The notes under the pieces were generated by a model that was given only the letters and a program-made list of their open reading frames with translations, was not told the origin of the DNA and searched no databases. A stretch of 64,000 nt of DNA from Streptococcus oralis ATCC 35037 (lineage in GTDB: Bacteria; Bacillota; Bacilli; Lactobacillales; Streptococcaceae): assembly GCF_900637025.1 (NCBI RefSeq), contig NZ_LR134336.1, positions 1,194,001-1,258,000 of the forward strand, written 5' to 3'. The translations under genes and the position numbers were made by a program. Below, one piece after another: positions 10,071 through 18,537 of the stretch. Numbering within the stretch: position 1 is the stretch's first letter; each line of letters begins with the position of its first letter.

Positions 10071-11208
10071 CTCTTTCCTCCTCAATCGCATTAATCAGAC
10101 CTGCTTCTTGCTCTTCGATTTCTACGTATTCTTCGATACGAGCATCGAACTCTTCTTCGGTTTCGTTGAGACGCATAATGTGGATATCTTCTGGTTCAAA
10201 GTCCAGACCGATTTCCTCACCAACGATGGCCTTACGAGTTGAGTGGATCATCCATTCATTACCGAGTTCGTCATAGGCAATAATCTCGTAGTGAACCCCG
10301 CGGAAAAGCTGGGTATCAACTTTAACTTGGAGCTTGCCTTCTTCAGGAAGGGTAATGCGCAAATCCTCTGGACGAATAACAACCTCAACAGGCTCATTTG
10401 GCTTCATCCCACCATCGACCGCTTCAAAGCGTTTGCCATTGAACTCGACCAAGTAGTCTTCAATCATGGTTCCTGGCAAGATATTGGACTCGCCGATAAA
10501 GGTGGCAACAAAGTGGTTGATCGGCTCATCATAGATATCAACTGGTGTACCAGACTGAACGATTTCACCGTCATTCATAACAAAAATCCAGTCACTCATA
10601 GCCAGGGCTTCCTCCTGATCATGAGTGACAAAGACAAAGGTAATCCCCAATCGTTGCTGCAGTTCACGCAGTTCATACTGCATGTCTGTTCGCAATTTCA
10701 AGTCCAGCGCTGACAAGGGCTCATCCAACAAGACCACACGGGGTTGGTTGATGATGGCACGGGCAATAGCCACACGCTGGCGTTGTCCTCCAGAAAGTTT
10801 ACGGATAGAACGTTTCTCATAACCTTCCAACTGAACCATCTTGAGAACTTCCGCAACTCGCTGCTCGATTTCTTTCTTGTCGACTTTACGCAAGCGGAGT
10901 GGAAAGGCAACATTTTCAAACACATTCATATGTGGAAATAAGGCATAGGATTGGAAGACCGTATGGACATCTCGCTTGTTGGTTGGGATGTCGTTAATCC
11001 GTACCCCATCCAGTAAAATATCCCCTGTCGTCGCATCCAGTAAACCTGCAATGATGTTTAGAATGGTTGATTTTCCTGAACCAGATGCGCCTAAAAGAGT
11101 GTAGAATTTCCCTTCTTCCAACTCAAAGTTAATGTCTTTGAGAACCTTGGTGTTGCTGTCTTCAAAAACTTTAGAGACGTTTTTGAATTCAATAATTGGT
11201 TTTTTCAA
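10051..11208 (-). CDS. potA: polyamine ABC transporter ATPase PotA
   Basis: The 385-residue ATPase energises spermidine/putrescine import. It has Walker [11 protein letters not shown]-loop, signature [14 protein letters not shown], Walker [13 protein letters not shown] and H-loop VTHDQEEA, followed by a TOBE-like C-terminal domain. An acidic tail rich in Glu (about the last 40 residues) is unusual. The start is a TTG (11206-11208); no in-frame ATG is available. An out-of-frame ATG with the better SD spacing overlaps it (see the two small upstream ORFs), which suggests translational control. Confidence 0.94.
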   Translation of the reverse strand: MKKPIIEFKNVSKVFEDSNTKVLKDINFELEEGKFYTLLGASGSGKSTILNIIAGLLDATTGDILLDGVRINDIPTNKRDVHTVFQSYALFPHMNVFENVAFPLRLRKVDKKEIEQRVAEVLKMVQLEGYEKRSIRKLSGGQRQRVAIARAIINQPRVVLLDEPLSALDLKLRTDMQYELRELQQRLGITFVFVTHDQEEALAMSDWIFVMNDGEIVQSGTPVDIYDEPINHFVATFIGESNILPGTMIEDYLVEFNGKRFEAVDGGMKPNEPVEVVIRPEDLRITLPEEGKLQVKVDTQLFRGVHYEIIAYDELGNEWMIHSTRKAIVGEEIGLDFEPEDIHIMRLNETEEEFDARIEEYVEIEEQEAGLINAIEEERDEENNL

Positions 11209-11215
11209 TTGTCAT
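11189..11215 (-). CDS. candidate 8-codon upstream ORF overlapping the potA start
   Basis: ATG at 11213-11215 reads MTIEKTNY then stop. It lies 4 nt after AAGGA, ideal spacing, while the potA TTG start has 11 nt to the same SD and a different frame. Ribosomes should initiate here first, so it could throttle or couple potA translation. Inference from spacing only. Confidence 0.4.
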   Translation of the reverse strand: MTIEKTNY

Positions 11216-11368
11216 AAATTCCTTCTTTTTCATAAATTAACAGATCAGGGCTCTGTCAGGCCGCTACCACCTCGTGTAGGAGATTGAACTGCCTACATAC
11301 ATCTTCACTCACGATAGGCTTTCACCCCCTTTACAATGGTTATAGCAGCAATTTTTCAACCCCCAACC
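11209..11368 (-). promoter_or_regulatory. potA promoter and structured leader
   Basis: Between murB and potA the minus strand has an extended -10 TGC-TATAAC (11339-11344) with weak TTGGGG 16 bp upstream, giving a start near 11332. The leader contains TGTAGG/CCTACA and ACAGA/TCTGT stems and two small ORFs. It looks like a regulatory leader; the ligand, if any, is unknown. Confidence 0.5.
11256..11312 (-). CDS. candidate 18-codon leader ORF upstream of potA
   Basis: GTG 11310-11312 opens an 18-codon frame encoding VSEDVCRQFNLLHEVVAA and ending in TGA. It is preceded by AAAGGGGGTGA, almost perfectly complementary to the 16S 3' end, 9 nt upstream. Its stop lies at the base of a small stem (ACAGA/TCTGT). 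It may be a regulatory leader peptide for polyamine transport. No homology evidence. Confidence 0.4.
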   Translation of the reverse strand: MSEDVCRQFNLLHEVVAA

Positions 11369-12274
11369 TTATTCCTTCTCGCCCAAGATTCGGACTTCTC
11401 TTTCAAGAGTGACACCTGAGTGTTCCTTGACTTTTTCAATAACAGATTGGATCAAGTCTTCATAGTCTTTGGCCGTTCCGTCAGCAACATTGATCATAAA
11501 ACCGGCATGCTTTTCAGATACTTCCACACCACCGATTCGATAGCCCTTCAGGCCAGCTTCTGAAATCAGCTGTCCTGCAAAATGCCCAACTGGACGCTTA
11601 AAGACTGACCCACATGATGGGTATTCTAGAGGTTGTTTGAGTTCACGTAGGTGCGTCAAGCGGTCCATTTCTTGCTTGATAACCTGATGATTCCCTGGAG
11701 CTAGGGCAAATTTAGCTGACAAAACAACAGCCCCAGAATCCTGAATAGCTGAATGGCGGTAACCAAAAGCCAAGTCCTTGGCAGATAAGGTCTCGATTTC
11801 CCCTTCCTTGGTCAAAATTTGACAAGACTGCAAGATATGAGCAATCTCTCCTCCATAGGCACCCGCATTCATAAAGACAGCTCCACCGATGCTTCCAGGA
11901 ATCCCACAAGCAAACTCAAAACCAGTCAAACTATGACGGAGAGCAATACGTGTCGTTTCGATCAAGTTGGCTCCTGCTTCTGCTTCGATGGTATAGCCAT
12001 CAACCGAAACGTTATTGAGCTTATCGCACAAGATGACAAAACCACGGATTCCACCTTCACGAACAATGATATTGCTGGCATTTCCTAGCACCATCCAAGG
12101 AATATTCTCTTGATTGGCAAATTGAACAACACGCGCCATCTCATAGCGATTGCGCGGTAAAACTAGGTAATCTGCTCGACCTCCAACCTTGGTATAGGTA
12201 TAGGTCTTCAAAGGTTCCTTAAAACGAATATCGATTCCTTCTAGGATTTCAAGCATTTTTTCTTTTACTGACAT
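11369..12274 (-). CDS. murB: UDP-N-acetylenolpyruvoylglucosamine reductase
   Basis: This 301-residue flavoenzyme reduces UDP-GlcNAc-enolpyruvate to UDP-MurNAc in peptidoglycan synthesis. The FAD domain contains [22 protein letters not shown] and [20 protein letters not shown]. The substrate domain has [10 protein letters not shown], with the serine in SCGS acting as proton donor as in type II MurB. It has its own promoter and lies 160 bp upstream of potA. Confidence 0.96.
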   Translation of the reverse strand: MSVKEKMLEILEGIDIRFKEPLKTYTYTKVGGRADYLVLPRNRYEMARVVQFANQENIPWMVLGNASNIIVREGGIRGFVILCDKLNNVSVDGYTIEAEAGANLIETTRIALRHSLTGFEFACGIPGSIGGAVFMNAGAYGGEIAHILQSCQILTKEGEIETLSAKDLAFGYRHSAIQDSGAVVLSAKFALAPGNHQVIKQEMDRLTHLRELKQPLEYPSCGSVFKRPVGHFAGQLISEAGLKGYRIGGVEVSEKHAGFMINVADGTAKDYEDLIQSVIEKVKEHSGVTLEREVRILGEKE

Positions 12275-12303
12275 GTCACTCTTCCTTTTTCAAAATTCAT
12301 TCC

Positions 12304-12332
12304 ATTATACCATTTTTAGAGACATTTGACGA
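12304..12332 (-). promoter_or_regulatory. murB promoter
   Basis: TCGTCA (12327-12332), a 17-bp spacer and extended TGG-TATAAT (12304-12309) lie about 30 bp before the murB ATG on the minus strand. Confidence 0.65.
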
Positions 12333-12361
12333 CCATAAAAAGAGCTTGTTTTATCATTACA

Positions 12362-12388
12362 TAAAAAAAGAGGTCACCCCTCTTTTTA
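12362..12388 (-). terminator. terminator overlapping the stop of the YhfC-family gene
   Basis: On the minus strand AAAAAGAGG, a 5-nt loop and CCTCTTTTTTT form a hairpin plus U tract; the gene's TAA is part of the stem. Confidence 0.75.
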
Positions 12389-13138
12389 TGATTTTTTCCA
12401 AAATGTAAATTTTGTCAGCCAGATAAAGGCTAGAAGTTCTGCGAGAAGAATAAACTCAACTAAAAGCGGATTTGCAATCCATCCTACCTGAGATAAGGCT
12501 GGAGCCAAGTCAAACAAGGCATGCAAACCATAGGCAGCAAGGAGGTAGATCCATTTCTTTTGACGGACACTTTGATAGACCCAGATGGAAAGACCAATTT
12601 GTAGAATCAGAGCAAGCACACGTTCAACTCCTAGTAAATAAACCTGCCATACAGAAAGAGACTGAACCGTTTCGAGCGTAGATTTTGGAAGAAGATTGGC
12701 TACATCAGTATTTGAAGACTGGATGAGTGAAAAGAGAATCAAAAGACTGATCAAGCTTCCCATTCCGAGATAGAGCATCTCCAAGCCCCCATGTCCCAAA
12801 CCATAGGCCAAAGCATCTCGATCTTCTAGCTTTCTCTTTTTCTCCAACCATTTAAAAAAGATAAGACGAGCCGTCTCTTCAAAGAGGGCTGCCATAGCGA
12901 TCCCATAAAGGACGTATAAGAAAGGCTGCTCCTGCATAAGCGGAATGGTTCCATCTTTTTGCGGATGGAGTATCAGAAGGTGAACCATCTTCTCTAACAC
13001 TTGAGAAGAAACAAAAAATGCGATTGCCCCCAAGCCCATCACTGCAAGAGAGATTTTAAACCGTTTTTTGGCATACCAAGTCCCACTTACTAGAATGAGA
13101 ACCAAAGCGATCATGGTAAGGATAATATGTACTGTCAT
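12386..13138 (-). CDS. YhfC-family intramembrane protease-like protein
   Basis: This 250-residue polytopic membrane protein has about seven hydrophobic helices. It carries the conserved polar motifs of the YhfC/CAAX-protease-like superfamily inside helices: FEETARLIFF, GLGHGGLEMLY and HALFDL. Glutamate and histidine at these sites are expected to form the catalytic or metal site. The substrate is unknown. SD AGGAGAAAAAG precedes the ATG. It ends in its own terminator and lies 9 bp after budA, so the two are probably cotranscribed. Confidence 0.8.
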   Translation of the reverse strand: MTVHIILTMIALVLILVSGTWYAKKRFKISLAVMGLGAIAFFVSSQVLEKMVHLLILHPQKDGTIPLMQEQPFLYVLYGIAMAALFEETARLIFFKWLEKKRKLEDRDALAYGLGHGGLEMLYLGMGSLISLLILFSLIQSSNTDVANLLPKSTLETVQSLSVWQVYLLGVERVLALILQIGLSIWVYQSVRQKKWIYLLAAYGLHALFDLAPALSQVGWIANPLLVEFILLAELLAFIWLTKFTFWKKS

Positions 13139-13147
13139 CTTTTTCTC

Positions 13148-13879
13148 CTATTCTGACTTATCAATATCTTTCTTCATCTCGTCAACGTTAAATTTGGCAA
13201 ATAAATACTGGCGATCTTGGACTGGAAAACGTTGGTCCAACTGGTCGACTGCCCCAACCTCAATCATTCCTTCTTTGATAACAAAGTCCATCACATGCCC
13301 ACCAAAGGTCAAATCATCTGAGATAAAATGCAAATGGTAGCCTGCAACACTCACCCCATGGAAAATCTCCGGTGTCCAAAATCCAACAATGGTTCCCGAT
13401 ACATTTTCACGGCTATATTCAGGTTGGTGTGTCGCGACATCAGCAAACTTGGTATCAGGTGTGGATTTAGGAATCATACGTACGTGCATTTGTGAAAATT
13501 CGCCATGAATCTTGATGGAACGAAAAAGATTTTCCCCATCATAGTAGGACTCAATCCGCTTTTCTAATTCCTTATCAGTCATCTCAAAGCGCTGACGGAA
13601 AATCACTTCTGCCTGATGAGGAACCACTGCTGCATAGGGAATAAGGGCATCCGCTGCCACTTCAACGATTTCAGGCGTTTGACCAGACCCCTTGGCTTGA
13701 TAAGCCTTGCCATCAAGGACGATCAATTCCCCGTCAATCGAATCCAAAGTCCCCAAACCAAGGTCACCATGTTCCAGCAATTCTCCTACTGTCATGGTTC
13801 CACCATAGAGACCTGCCATTAGGGCACCTAGAGTATTGTATTGAAATAATTTTACCGGTTCCTGCACTTTTCTATCCAT
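13148..13879 (-). CDS. budA: alpha-acetolactate decarboxylase
   Basis: The 243-residue enzyme converts acetolactate to acetoin, drawing off excess pyruvate and branched-chain precursors. GTIVGFWTPEIFHGVSVAGYHLHFISDD contains the zinc-binding histidines (H..H.H) and the downstream GGHVMDF motif is typical. It is also called aldB in lactic acid bacteria. It is transcribed from its own promoter together with the YhfC-like gene, and divergently from the MocR regulator, which makes that regulator a candidate controller. Confidence 0.94.
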   Translation of the reverse strand: MDRKVQEPVKLFQYNTLGALMAGLYGGTMTVGELLEHGDLGLGTLDSIDGELIVLDGKAYQAKGSGQTPEIVEVAADALIPYAAVVPHQAEVIFRQRFEMTDKELEKRIESYYDGENLFRSIKIHGEFSQMHVRMIPKSTPDTKFADVATHQPEYSRENVSGTIVGFWTPEIFHGVSVAGYHLHFISDDLTFGGHVMDFVIKEGMIEVGAVDQLDQRFPVQDRQYLFAKFNVDEMKKDIDKSE

Positions 13880-13921
13880 TCTCTTTCTTATCTTCTTTTC
13901 AATGAATCATCATACTTTCTA

Positions 13922-13950
13922 AGTATACCACATTTGCTCCTAGTTGTGAA
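13922..13950 (-). promoter_or_regulatory. budA promoter
   Basis: TTCACA (13945-13950), a 17-bp spacer and extended TGG-TATACT (13922-13927) on the minus strand. It is divergent from the MocR-gene promoter about 20 bp away. Confidence 0.7.
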
Positions 13951-13970
13951 AGGGAGAAATGCTTTTCCCA

Positions 13971-13999
13971 TTGCAAAGGAGTCAAAAAAAAGGTACAAT
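13971..13999 (+). promoter_or_regulatory. promoter of MocR-type regulator gene
   Basis: TTGCAA (13971-13976), 17-bp spacer, TACAAT (13994-13999). The SD CGGAGG follows. Confidence 0.7.
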
Positions 14000-14024
14000 G
14001 TAACAAAATCAACGGAGGTCTGGA

Positions 14025-15296
14025 ATGAAGAAAGAAAGTAAATACCAAGCAGTCGTTTCCTTTCTCAAAAAAGGTATCGAATCAGGAAAATTTCCAACAG
14101 GTAGCCGGCTTCCCTCTATCCGTCAACTGAGCCAAGACTTCCACTGTAGCAAGGACACTATCCAACGAGCCCTGCTGGAATTACGCCATGAACAATACCT
14201 CTATGCCAAACCCCAAAGTGGCTATTATGTTCTAGAACAGGGGCGGCATCAGGACTTGGAAATCGAAGTCACTGACGAACATGCCAGTGCCTATGACGAC
14301 TTTCGGCTCTGTGTCAATGAAACACTGATTGGAAGAGAAAACTACCTCTTCAACTACTATGACAACCAAGAAGGACTTGAGGACCTCAGACAATCTGTCC
14401 ATCAACTTCTTTTCAACCAAGCCCTCTACTGCAAACCCGACCAACTGGTTCTAACATCTGGTACCCAGCAAGCTCTCTTTATCCTTTCTCAGATTAACTT
14501 TCCGAGCGAGGGAGCTGAGATTTTGGTCGAACAGCCGACCTATCACCGAATGAACCGCCTCTTGGTCGCTCAGGGATTAACCTACCAGACCATTGAACGC
14601 CGTATTGATGGCATTGACCTTGAAGAACTGGAAAAACAGTTCAAATCTGGGAAAATCAAGTTTTTCTATACCATTCCTCGCTTCCACTATCCCCTAGGTC
14701 ATTCCTACTCTGATCAGGAAAAAAGAGCTATTCTGAATCTAGCAAACCAGTATGGTGTTTACATCGTAGAGGATGACTATCTAGGGGACCTAGATCCTAG
14801 AAAGGGCCAAACCTTCCACTATCTGGATACTGAGGAGCGGGTCATTTATATCAAGTCCTTCTCAACAAGTCTCTTCCCAGCCCTTCGTATTACCGCTCTC
14901 ATTCTCCCAAATGCTCTAAAAGAGGCCTTTGTTTCCTACAAAAATATCCTGGACTATGACAGCAATCTTATCATGCAAAAGGCTCTTTCTCTTTACATCG
15001 ATAGCCAGTTATTTGAAAAAAATCGATTGGCCAGACTGACCCTTCAAGAGAACTATCAAGCTCAGATTAAGGAAGTACTTGAAAAAAATACCTGTCCCTT
15101 GCCCCACTATCCTCTACACGATGGCCTTCTGCTTGATTTGAGACACTATCCTAAGATTGCCAGTTTGAAACACAGCTCACTCAAACTAGACTTTTTTGAG
15201 AAGGCTTATTTGGACGCCTGTCCTTATCAGTTCGCCAAAGTCACTCTTGAAAATCTAGAAGAGCTATTAGAATACATAAAAGCAGAGTTAGATTAA
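14025..15296 (+). CDS. MocR/GntR-type regulator with aminotransferase-like domain lacking the PLP lysine
   Basis: This 423-residue protein has a GntR winged helix-turn-helix (residues 1 to about 70, with RLPSIRQLSQDFHCSKDTIQRAL) joined to a fold-I aminotransferase domain, the MocR layout of GabR and PdxR. In family members the PLP-binding lysine sits in a TFSKSL-type motif. Here the aligned motif is SFSTSL with Thr281 (codon ACA, 14865-14867); the nearest lysine is Lys277. PLP may be bound non-covalently, or the domain may sense another ligand. It faces budA, a plausible target; true regulon unknown. Confidence 0.88.
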   Translation: MKKESKYQAVVSFLKKGIESGKFPTGSRLPSIRQLSQDFHCSKDTIQRALLELRHEQYLYAKPQSGYYVLEQGRHQDLEIEVTDEHASAYDDFRLCVNETLIGRENYLFNYYDNQEGLEDLRQSVHQLLFNQALYCKPDQLVLTSGTQQALFILSQINFPSEGAEILVEQPTYHRMNRLLVAQGLTYQTIERRIDGIDLEELEKQFKSGKIKFFYTIPRFHYPLGHSYSDQEKRAILNLANQYGVYIVEDDYLGDLDPRKGQTFHYLDTEERVIYIKSFSTSLFPALRITALILPNALKEAFVSYKNILDYDSNLIMQKALSLYIDSQLFEKNRLARLTLQENYQAQIKEVLEKNTCPLPHYPLHDGLLLDLRHYPKIASLKHSSLKLDFFEKAYLDACPYQFAKVTLENLEELLEYIKAELD

Positions 15297-15313
15297 AGTC
15301 CAACTCTGCTTTT
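15278..15313. terminator. bidirectional terminator between the MocR gene and the binding-protein gene
   Basis: A 12-bp stem AAAAGCAGAGTT/AACTCTGCTTTT (15278-15289 with 15302-15313) spans the end of the plus-strand MocR gene; T runs follow on both strands. Confidence 0.85.
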
Positions 15314-15315
15314 TC

Positions 15316-16131
15316 TTATTGTTCAACTTCTGTTAGTTTCGCTGCCTTTTCAAGATAAGTTTGATAGGTTCCGTCATCTTTTAGTTTTTGGATAACCTTA
15401 TCTACTACTGCTTTCAAGTCTGATTGATCCTTCTTGATAGCAACGGCATTGGCTTCGCCATCTTTCATCGTCAAGTTAACAGATGCAACGACAAGGTCTG
15501 AGTTTTTACCTGCGTAACTAAGAGCCACTGGTTCATCCATATGAACAGCATCCACTTTTCCAGCCTGCAATTCATTGACTGCTTCCCCCATATTAGTCAA
15601 GGATATCAACTGGGCATTTGGCAATTGTTCCTTGACCATGGTTTCTGGAACAGTTCCCTTTTGAGCTGCAATATTGGCACTTGCGAGGCTTGAAAGATCC
15701 TTGTATTTGTCTAAATCGGCTTTTCTAACCAAGAAACTCATCTTGTTTTCATAGTAAGGGATTGAAAAGTCAAAGACTTCCTTTCTTTCATCTGTGGCAC
15801 TAATTCCTGCAATAGCCAAGTCAGCCTTTCCAGTTTGAAGGCTGGTCAAGACATTGTCAAAACTCATACTTGAGATTTCAAGTTTAACCCCAAGCTCGTC
15901 CGCAATCGCTTGAGCCATATCAATATCTGCACCAACCACTTGGTTTTTACCATCTACCAAGGATTGGAATTCAAACGGCGCATAGTCTGGGCTGGTCGCA
16001 ACGACTAGCTTTCCTTTTTGTTTGATAGCGTCCACAGCAGACTGGGAACTATCCGTACCTGACTGGCAAGCTACTAGAACCACACTGGCAAGCATGCTAC
16101 ACACAACTAATATCCATTTCTTAAATTTCAT
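15316..16131 (-). CDS. amino-acid ABC transporter substrate-binding lipoprotein
   Basis: This 271-residue protein has a lipoprotein signal peptide with lipobox LVAC (Cys22) and a family 3 (SBP_bac_3) solute-binding domain: VATSPDYAPFEFQ, GADIDMAQAIADELG, AIAGISATDERKEVFDFS and AVNELQAGKVDAVHMDE. It should bind a polar amino acid such as glutamine, arginine or cystine. No permease or ATPase lies beside it, so it works with components encoded elsewhere. It is monocistronic with a strong promoter. Confidence 0.9.
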   Translation of the reverse strand: MKFKKWILVVCSMLASVVLVACQSGTDSSQSAVDAIKQKGKLVVATSPDYAPFEFQSLVDGKNQVVGADIDMAQAIADELGVKLEISSMSFDNVLTSLQTGKADLAIAGISATDERKEVFDFSIPYYENKMSFLVRKADLDKYKDLSSLASANIAAQKGTVPETMVKEQLPNAQLISLTNMGEAVNELQAGKVDAVHMDEPVALSYAGKNSDLVVASVNLTMKDGEANAVAIKKDQSDLKAVVDKVIQKLKDDGTYQTYLEKAAKLTEVEQ

Positions 16132-16162
16132 AAATAAACGACCTTTCTGTTAATTCTGAATA

Positions 16163-16191
16163 ATTATAACTCTTTTAAAAATAGTTGTCAA
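16163..16191 (-). promoter_or_regulatory. promoter of amino-acid-binding lipoprotein gene
   Basis: Consensus-like TTGACA (16186-16191), 17-bp spacer and TATAAT (16163-16168) on the minus strand. Confidence 0.8.
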
Positions 16192-16230
16192 CCCTTTTAG
16201 AGATTTTGATTGTAAAACAATTCTTTTCAT

Positions 16231-16264
16231 AAAAAAAAGACTGATTTATTTTAATCAGCCTTTT
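16231..16264 (-). terminator. terminator of pst-phoU operon
   Basis: Minus-strand stem GGCTGATT/AAATCAGTC with a short A-rich loop is followed by TTTTTTT, about 25 bp beyond the phoU stop. Confidence 0.8.
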
Positions 16265-16287
16265 CTTCTGTATATTTAAACCGTTTC

Positions 16288-16944
16288 TTATAGTTCGACA
16301 ATCTTACCTGTTTCAAAGTAAACAACCCATTCACAGATATTTTTTGCGTAGTCTCCAATACGTTCCAAGAAAGAAATGACCTGGAAGTAATCACGGCCTG
16401 TAACAATAGCTTCAGGATTTTTCTTAATTTCTTCTGTAGCCAAATCACGGATGCTATCAAAGTAATGGTTGATTTTTTCATCCATCGCCGCTACTTCGTA
16501 GGCTTGATCCACAGAACCGTTGAGATAGAGATCTAGAGCTGCTTCAACGAAGTTTTTCACGTCGCGTCCCATCTTTTTGATTTCTTCTTCAACAGAAGGG
16601 ATACGTTGCTCCCCCTTCATACGAATAGTCGCTTCAGCGATAGACACTGCATGATCTCCCATGCGTTCCACGTCTGAAACTGCCTTTAGAACGGTCAAGA
16701 CGGTACGAAGGTCTTGCGAAACAGGTTGTTGGAGGGCGATCATTTCAAATGATTTCTTTTCCAACTTCACTTCATATTCATTTACTTCTGCATCGTCTTC
16801 GATGACTTCTTTTGCCAAATCACGGTCATGCGTGACAAAGGCACGCACTGTACGATTGATCTGCGAGAGCACTTCTTGTCCCATGGCATAGAACTGGTTA
16901 TGCAATTTCTCCAAATCTTCTTCAAATTGAGATCGTAACATCAT
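16288..16944 (-). CDS. phoU: phosphate transport regulator PhoU
   Basis: This 218-residue all-helical protein has two PhoU repeats, each with the acidic D/E-rich metal motifs (ERMGDHAVSIAEA, ERIGDYAKNICEW). PhoU restrains Pst uptake and links phosphate status to signalling. It is the last gene of the pst operon, 8 bp after the second pstB, preceded by AAGGAG. The ATG at 16944 is followed directly by a second ATG that could equally be used. Confidence 0.95.
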   Translation of the reverse strand: MMLRSQFEEDLEKLHNQFYAMGQEVLSQINRTVRAFVTHDRDLAKEVIEDDAEVNEYEVKLEKKSFEMIALQQPVSQDLRTVLTVLKAVSDVERMGDHAVSIAEATIRMKGEQRIPSVEEEIKKMGRDVKNFVEAALDLYLNGSVDQAYEVAAMDEKINHYFDSIRDLATEEIKKNPEAIVTGRDYFQVISFLERIGDYAKNICEWVVYFETGKIVEL

Positions 16945-16952
16945 TCAACTCC

Positions 16953-17711
16953 TTATCCAAATTTTCCTGTAATATAATCTTCTGTTTCCTTGTTTTGTGG
17001 CTCTAGGAACATCTTCTTCGTATCGTTAAACTCGATCAAATCCCCATCTAGGAAAAATCCTGTTTTATCAGAGATACGTGAGGCTTGTTGCATCGAACGC
17101 GTTACCAAGAGCATGGTGTATTTATCTTTCAGACCATACAAGGTTTCCTCAATCTTACCTGCAGAAATAGGATCCAAAGCTGAAGTTGGTTCATCTAAGA
17201 GGATGATTTTCGGACTGGTTGCTAAGACACGAGCAACACAAACACGTTGTTGTTGTCCACCTGAGAGACCAATGGCCGAATCATGCAAACGATCCTTTAC
17301 TTCATCCCAGATAGAAGCACGTTGCAAGGCCTTTTCTACTGCTTCATCCAAAACATGTTTATCCTTAACCCCATTGATACGCAGCCCATAGACAACATTT
17401 TCGTAGATAGACATAGGGAAGGGATTGGGCTGTTGAAAGACCATACCGATTTCCTTACGCAATTCAACCGTATCGGTGCGGGGACTGTAGATATTGTGAC
17501 CATTATAGACTACTGATCCTGTTGTTGTCACTTCAGGATTTAGATCGCCCATGCGGTTGATAGCTTTGAGCAGGGTAGACTTTCCTGATCCAGAAGGACC
17601 AATCAAGGCTGTTATTTCCTTAGGTTGGAAAGAAAGGGAAACACTATTCAAGGCCTTCTTTTTATTGTAATAAACGGACAGGTCTGACACCTGTAAAATC
17701 GCTTCTGACAT
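16953..17711 (-). CDS. pstB: phosphate ABC transporter ATPase PstB, second copy
   Basis: This 252-residue ATPase has Walker [10 protein letters not shown], signature [14 protein letters not shown] and Walker [13 protein letters not shown]. The usual H-loop VTHSMQQA reads VTRSMQQA here, with Arg in place of the conserved switch His. It follows the first pstB by 12 bp. Two PstB paralogues in one operon are usual in streptococci; an Arg at the H-loop would be expected to alter hydrolysis, and I do not know whether it is conserved in orthologues. Confidence 0.93.
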   Translation of the reverse strand: MSEAILQVSDLSVYYNKKKALNSVSLSFQPKEITALIGPSGSGKSTLLKAINRMGDLNPEVTTTGSVVYNGHNIYSPRTDTVELRKEIGMVFQQPNPFPMSIYENVVYGLRINGVKDKHVLDEAVEKALQRASIWDEVKDRLHDSAIGLSGGQQQRVCVARVLATSPKIILLDEPTSALDPISAGKIEETLYGLKDKYTMLLVTRSMQQASRISDKTGFFLDGDLIEFNDTKKMFLEPQNKETEDYITGKFG

Positions 17712-17723
17712 ACCGTTTCCTTT

Positions 17724-18527
17724 CTAACCAAAGTGTCCTGTTACATAGTCATTGGTTGACTGTAACTTAGCATTTTGGAAAATATTGGATGTCTTATCAT
17801 ACTCAATCAAATCACCCAAGTAGAAAAATCCTGTGTAGTCACTTGCACGCGCAGCCTGCTGCATACTGTGGGTAACGATGATGATGGTAAAGTCCTTCTT
17901 CAATTCCAACATGGTTTCTTCCAGCTGGGCTGTCGCAATCGGATCCAAGGCTGAAGCAGGCTCATCCATCAATAGGATATCTGGCTTGACAGAGATAGCG
18001 CGAGCGATACAGAGACGTTGTTGCTGACCTCCAGAAAGCATCAAGGCTGATTTGTGGAGGTCGTCTTTGACCTGATCCCATAGAGCTGCCTGTCTTAGAG
18101 AGGTTTCTACAATTTCATCAAGTACTTTCTTGTCCTTAACTCCTGCACGTTCATGAGCAAAAGTGATGTTGCGGTAAATAGACTTGGCAAATGGATTTGG
18201 ACGTTGGAAGACCATTCCGATATGCTTGCGCATCTCATAGACATTGATTTCTGGACGGTTGACGTCAATCCCTCGGTAGAGGATTTGACCTGTGACCTTG
18301 GCAATATCAATGGTATCATTCATCCGATTGAGACTGCGAAGATAGGTAGATTTCCCTGATCCAGAAGGGCCAATCAAGGCTGTAATTTTATTTTTTTCAA
18401 ATTGCATATCGATGCCCTTGATGGATTCATTTTTACCGTAGTAAACATGTAAATCCTTGGTAGAGAGGGCCACTTTTTCTTCAGGGAAGGTGATGATATG
18501 CTTTTCGTCCCAGTTATATTTTGACAT
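17724..18527 (-). CDS. pstB: phosphate ABC transporter ATPase PstB, first copy
   Basis: This 267-residue ATPase has Walker [10 protein letters not shown], signature [14 protein letters not shown], Walker B ILLMDEPASALDP and an intact H-loop VTHSMQQAARASDYTGFF. An N-terminal extension of about 15 residues precedes the ATPase fold. It lies between pstA and the second pstB. Compared with the neighbour copy it retains the switch histidine, so it may be the main hydrolytic subunit. Confidence 0.95.
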   Translation of the reverse strand: MSKYNWDEKHIITFPEEKVALSTKDLHVYYGKNESIKGIDMQFEKNKITALIGPSGSGKSTYLRSLNRMNDTIDIAKVTGQILYRGIDVNRPEINVYEMRKHIGMVFQRPNPFAKSIYRNITFAHERAGVKDKKVLDEIVETSLRQAALWDQVKDDLHKSALMLSGGQQQRLCIARAISVKPDILLMDEPASALDPIATAQLEETMLELKKDFTIIIVTHSMQQAARASDYTGFFYLGDLIEYDKTSNIFQNAKLQSTNDYVTGHFG

Positions 18528-18537
18528 GGCTTCTCCT

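Noticed and set aside
11256..11282. Minus-strand GAGGTGGTAGCGGCC upstream of potA looked like a second T-box
   Set aside because: The invariant ACCGCG part is missing, there is no stem I with specifier, no terminator/antiterminator pair, and potABCD is not an amino-acid or tRNA gene set.
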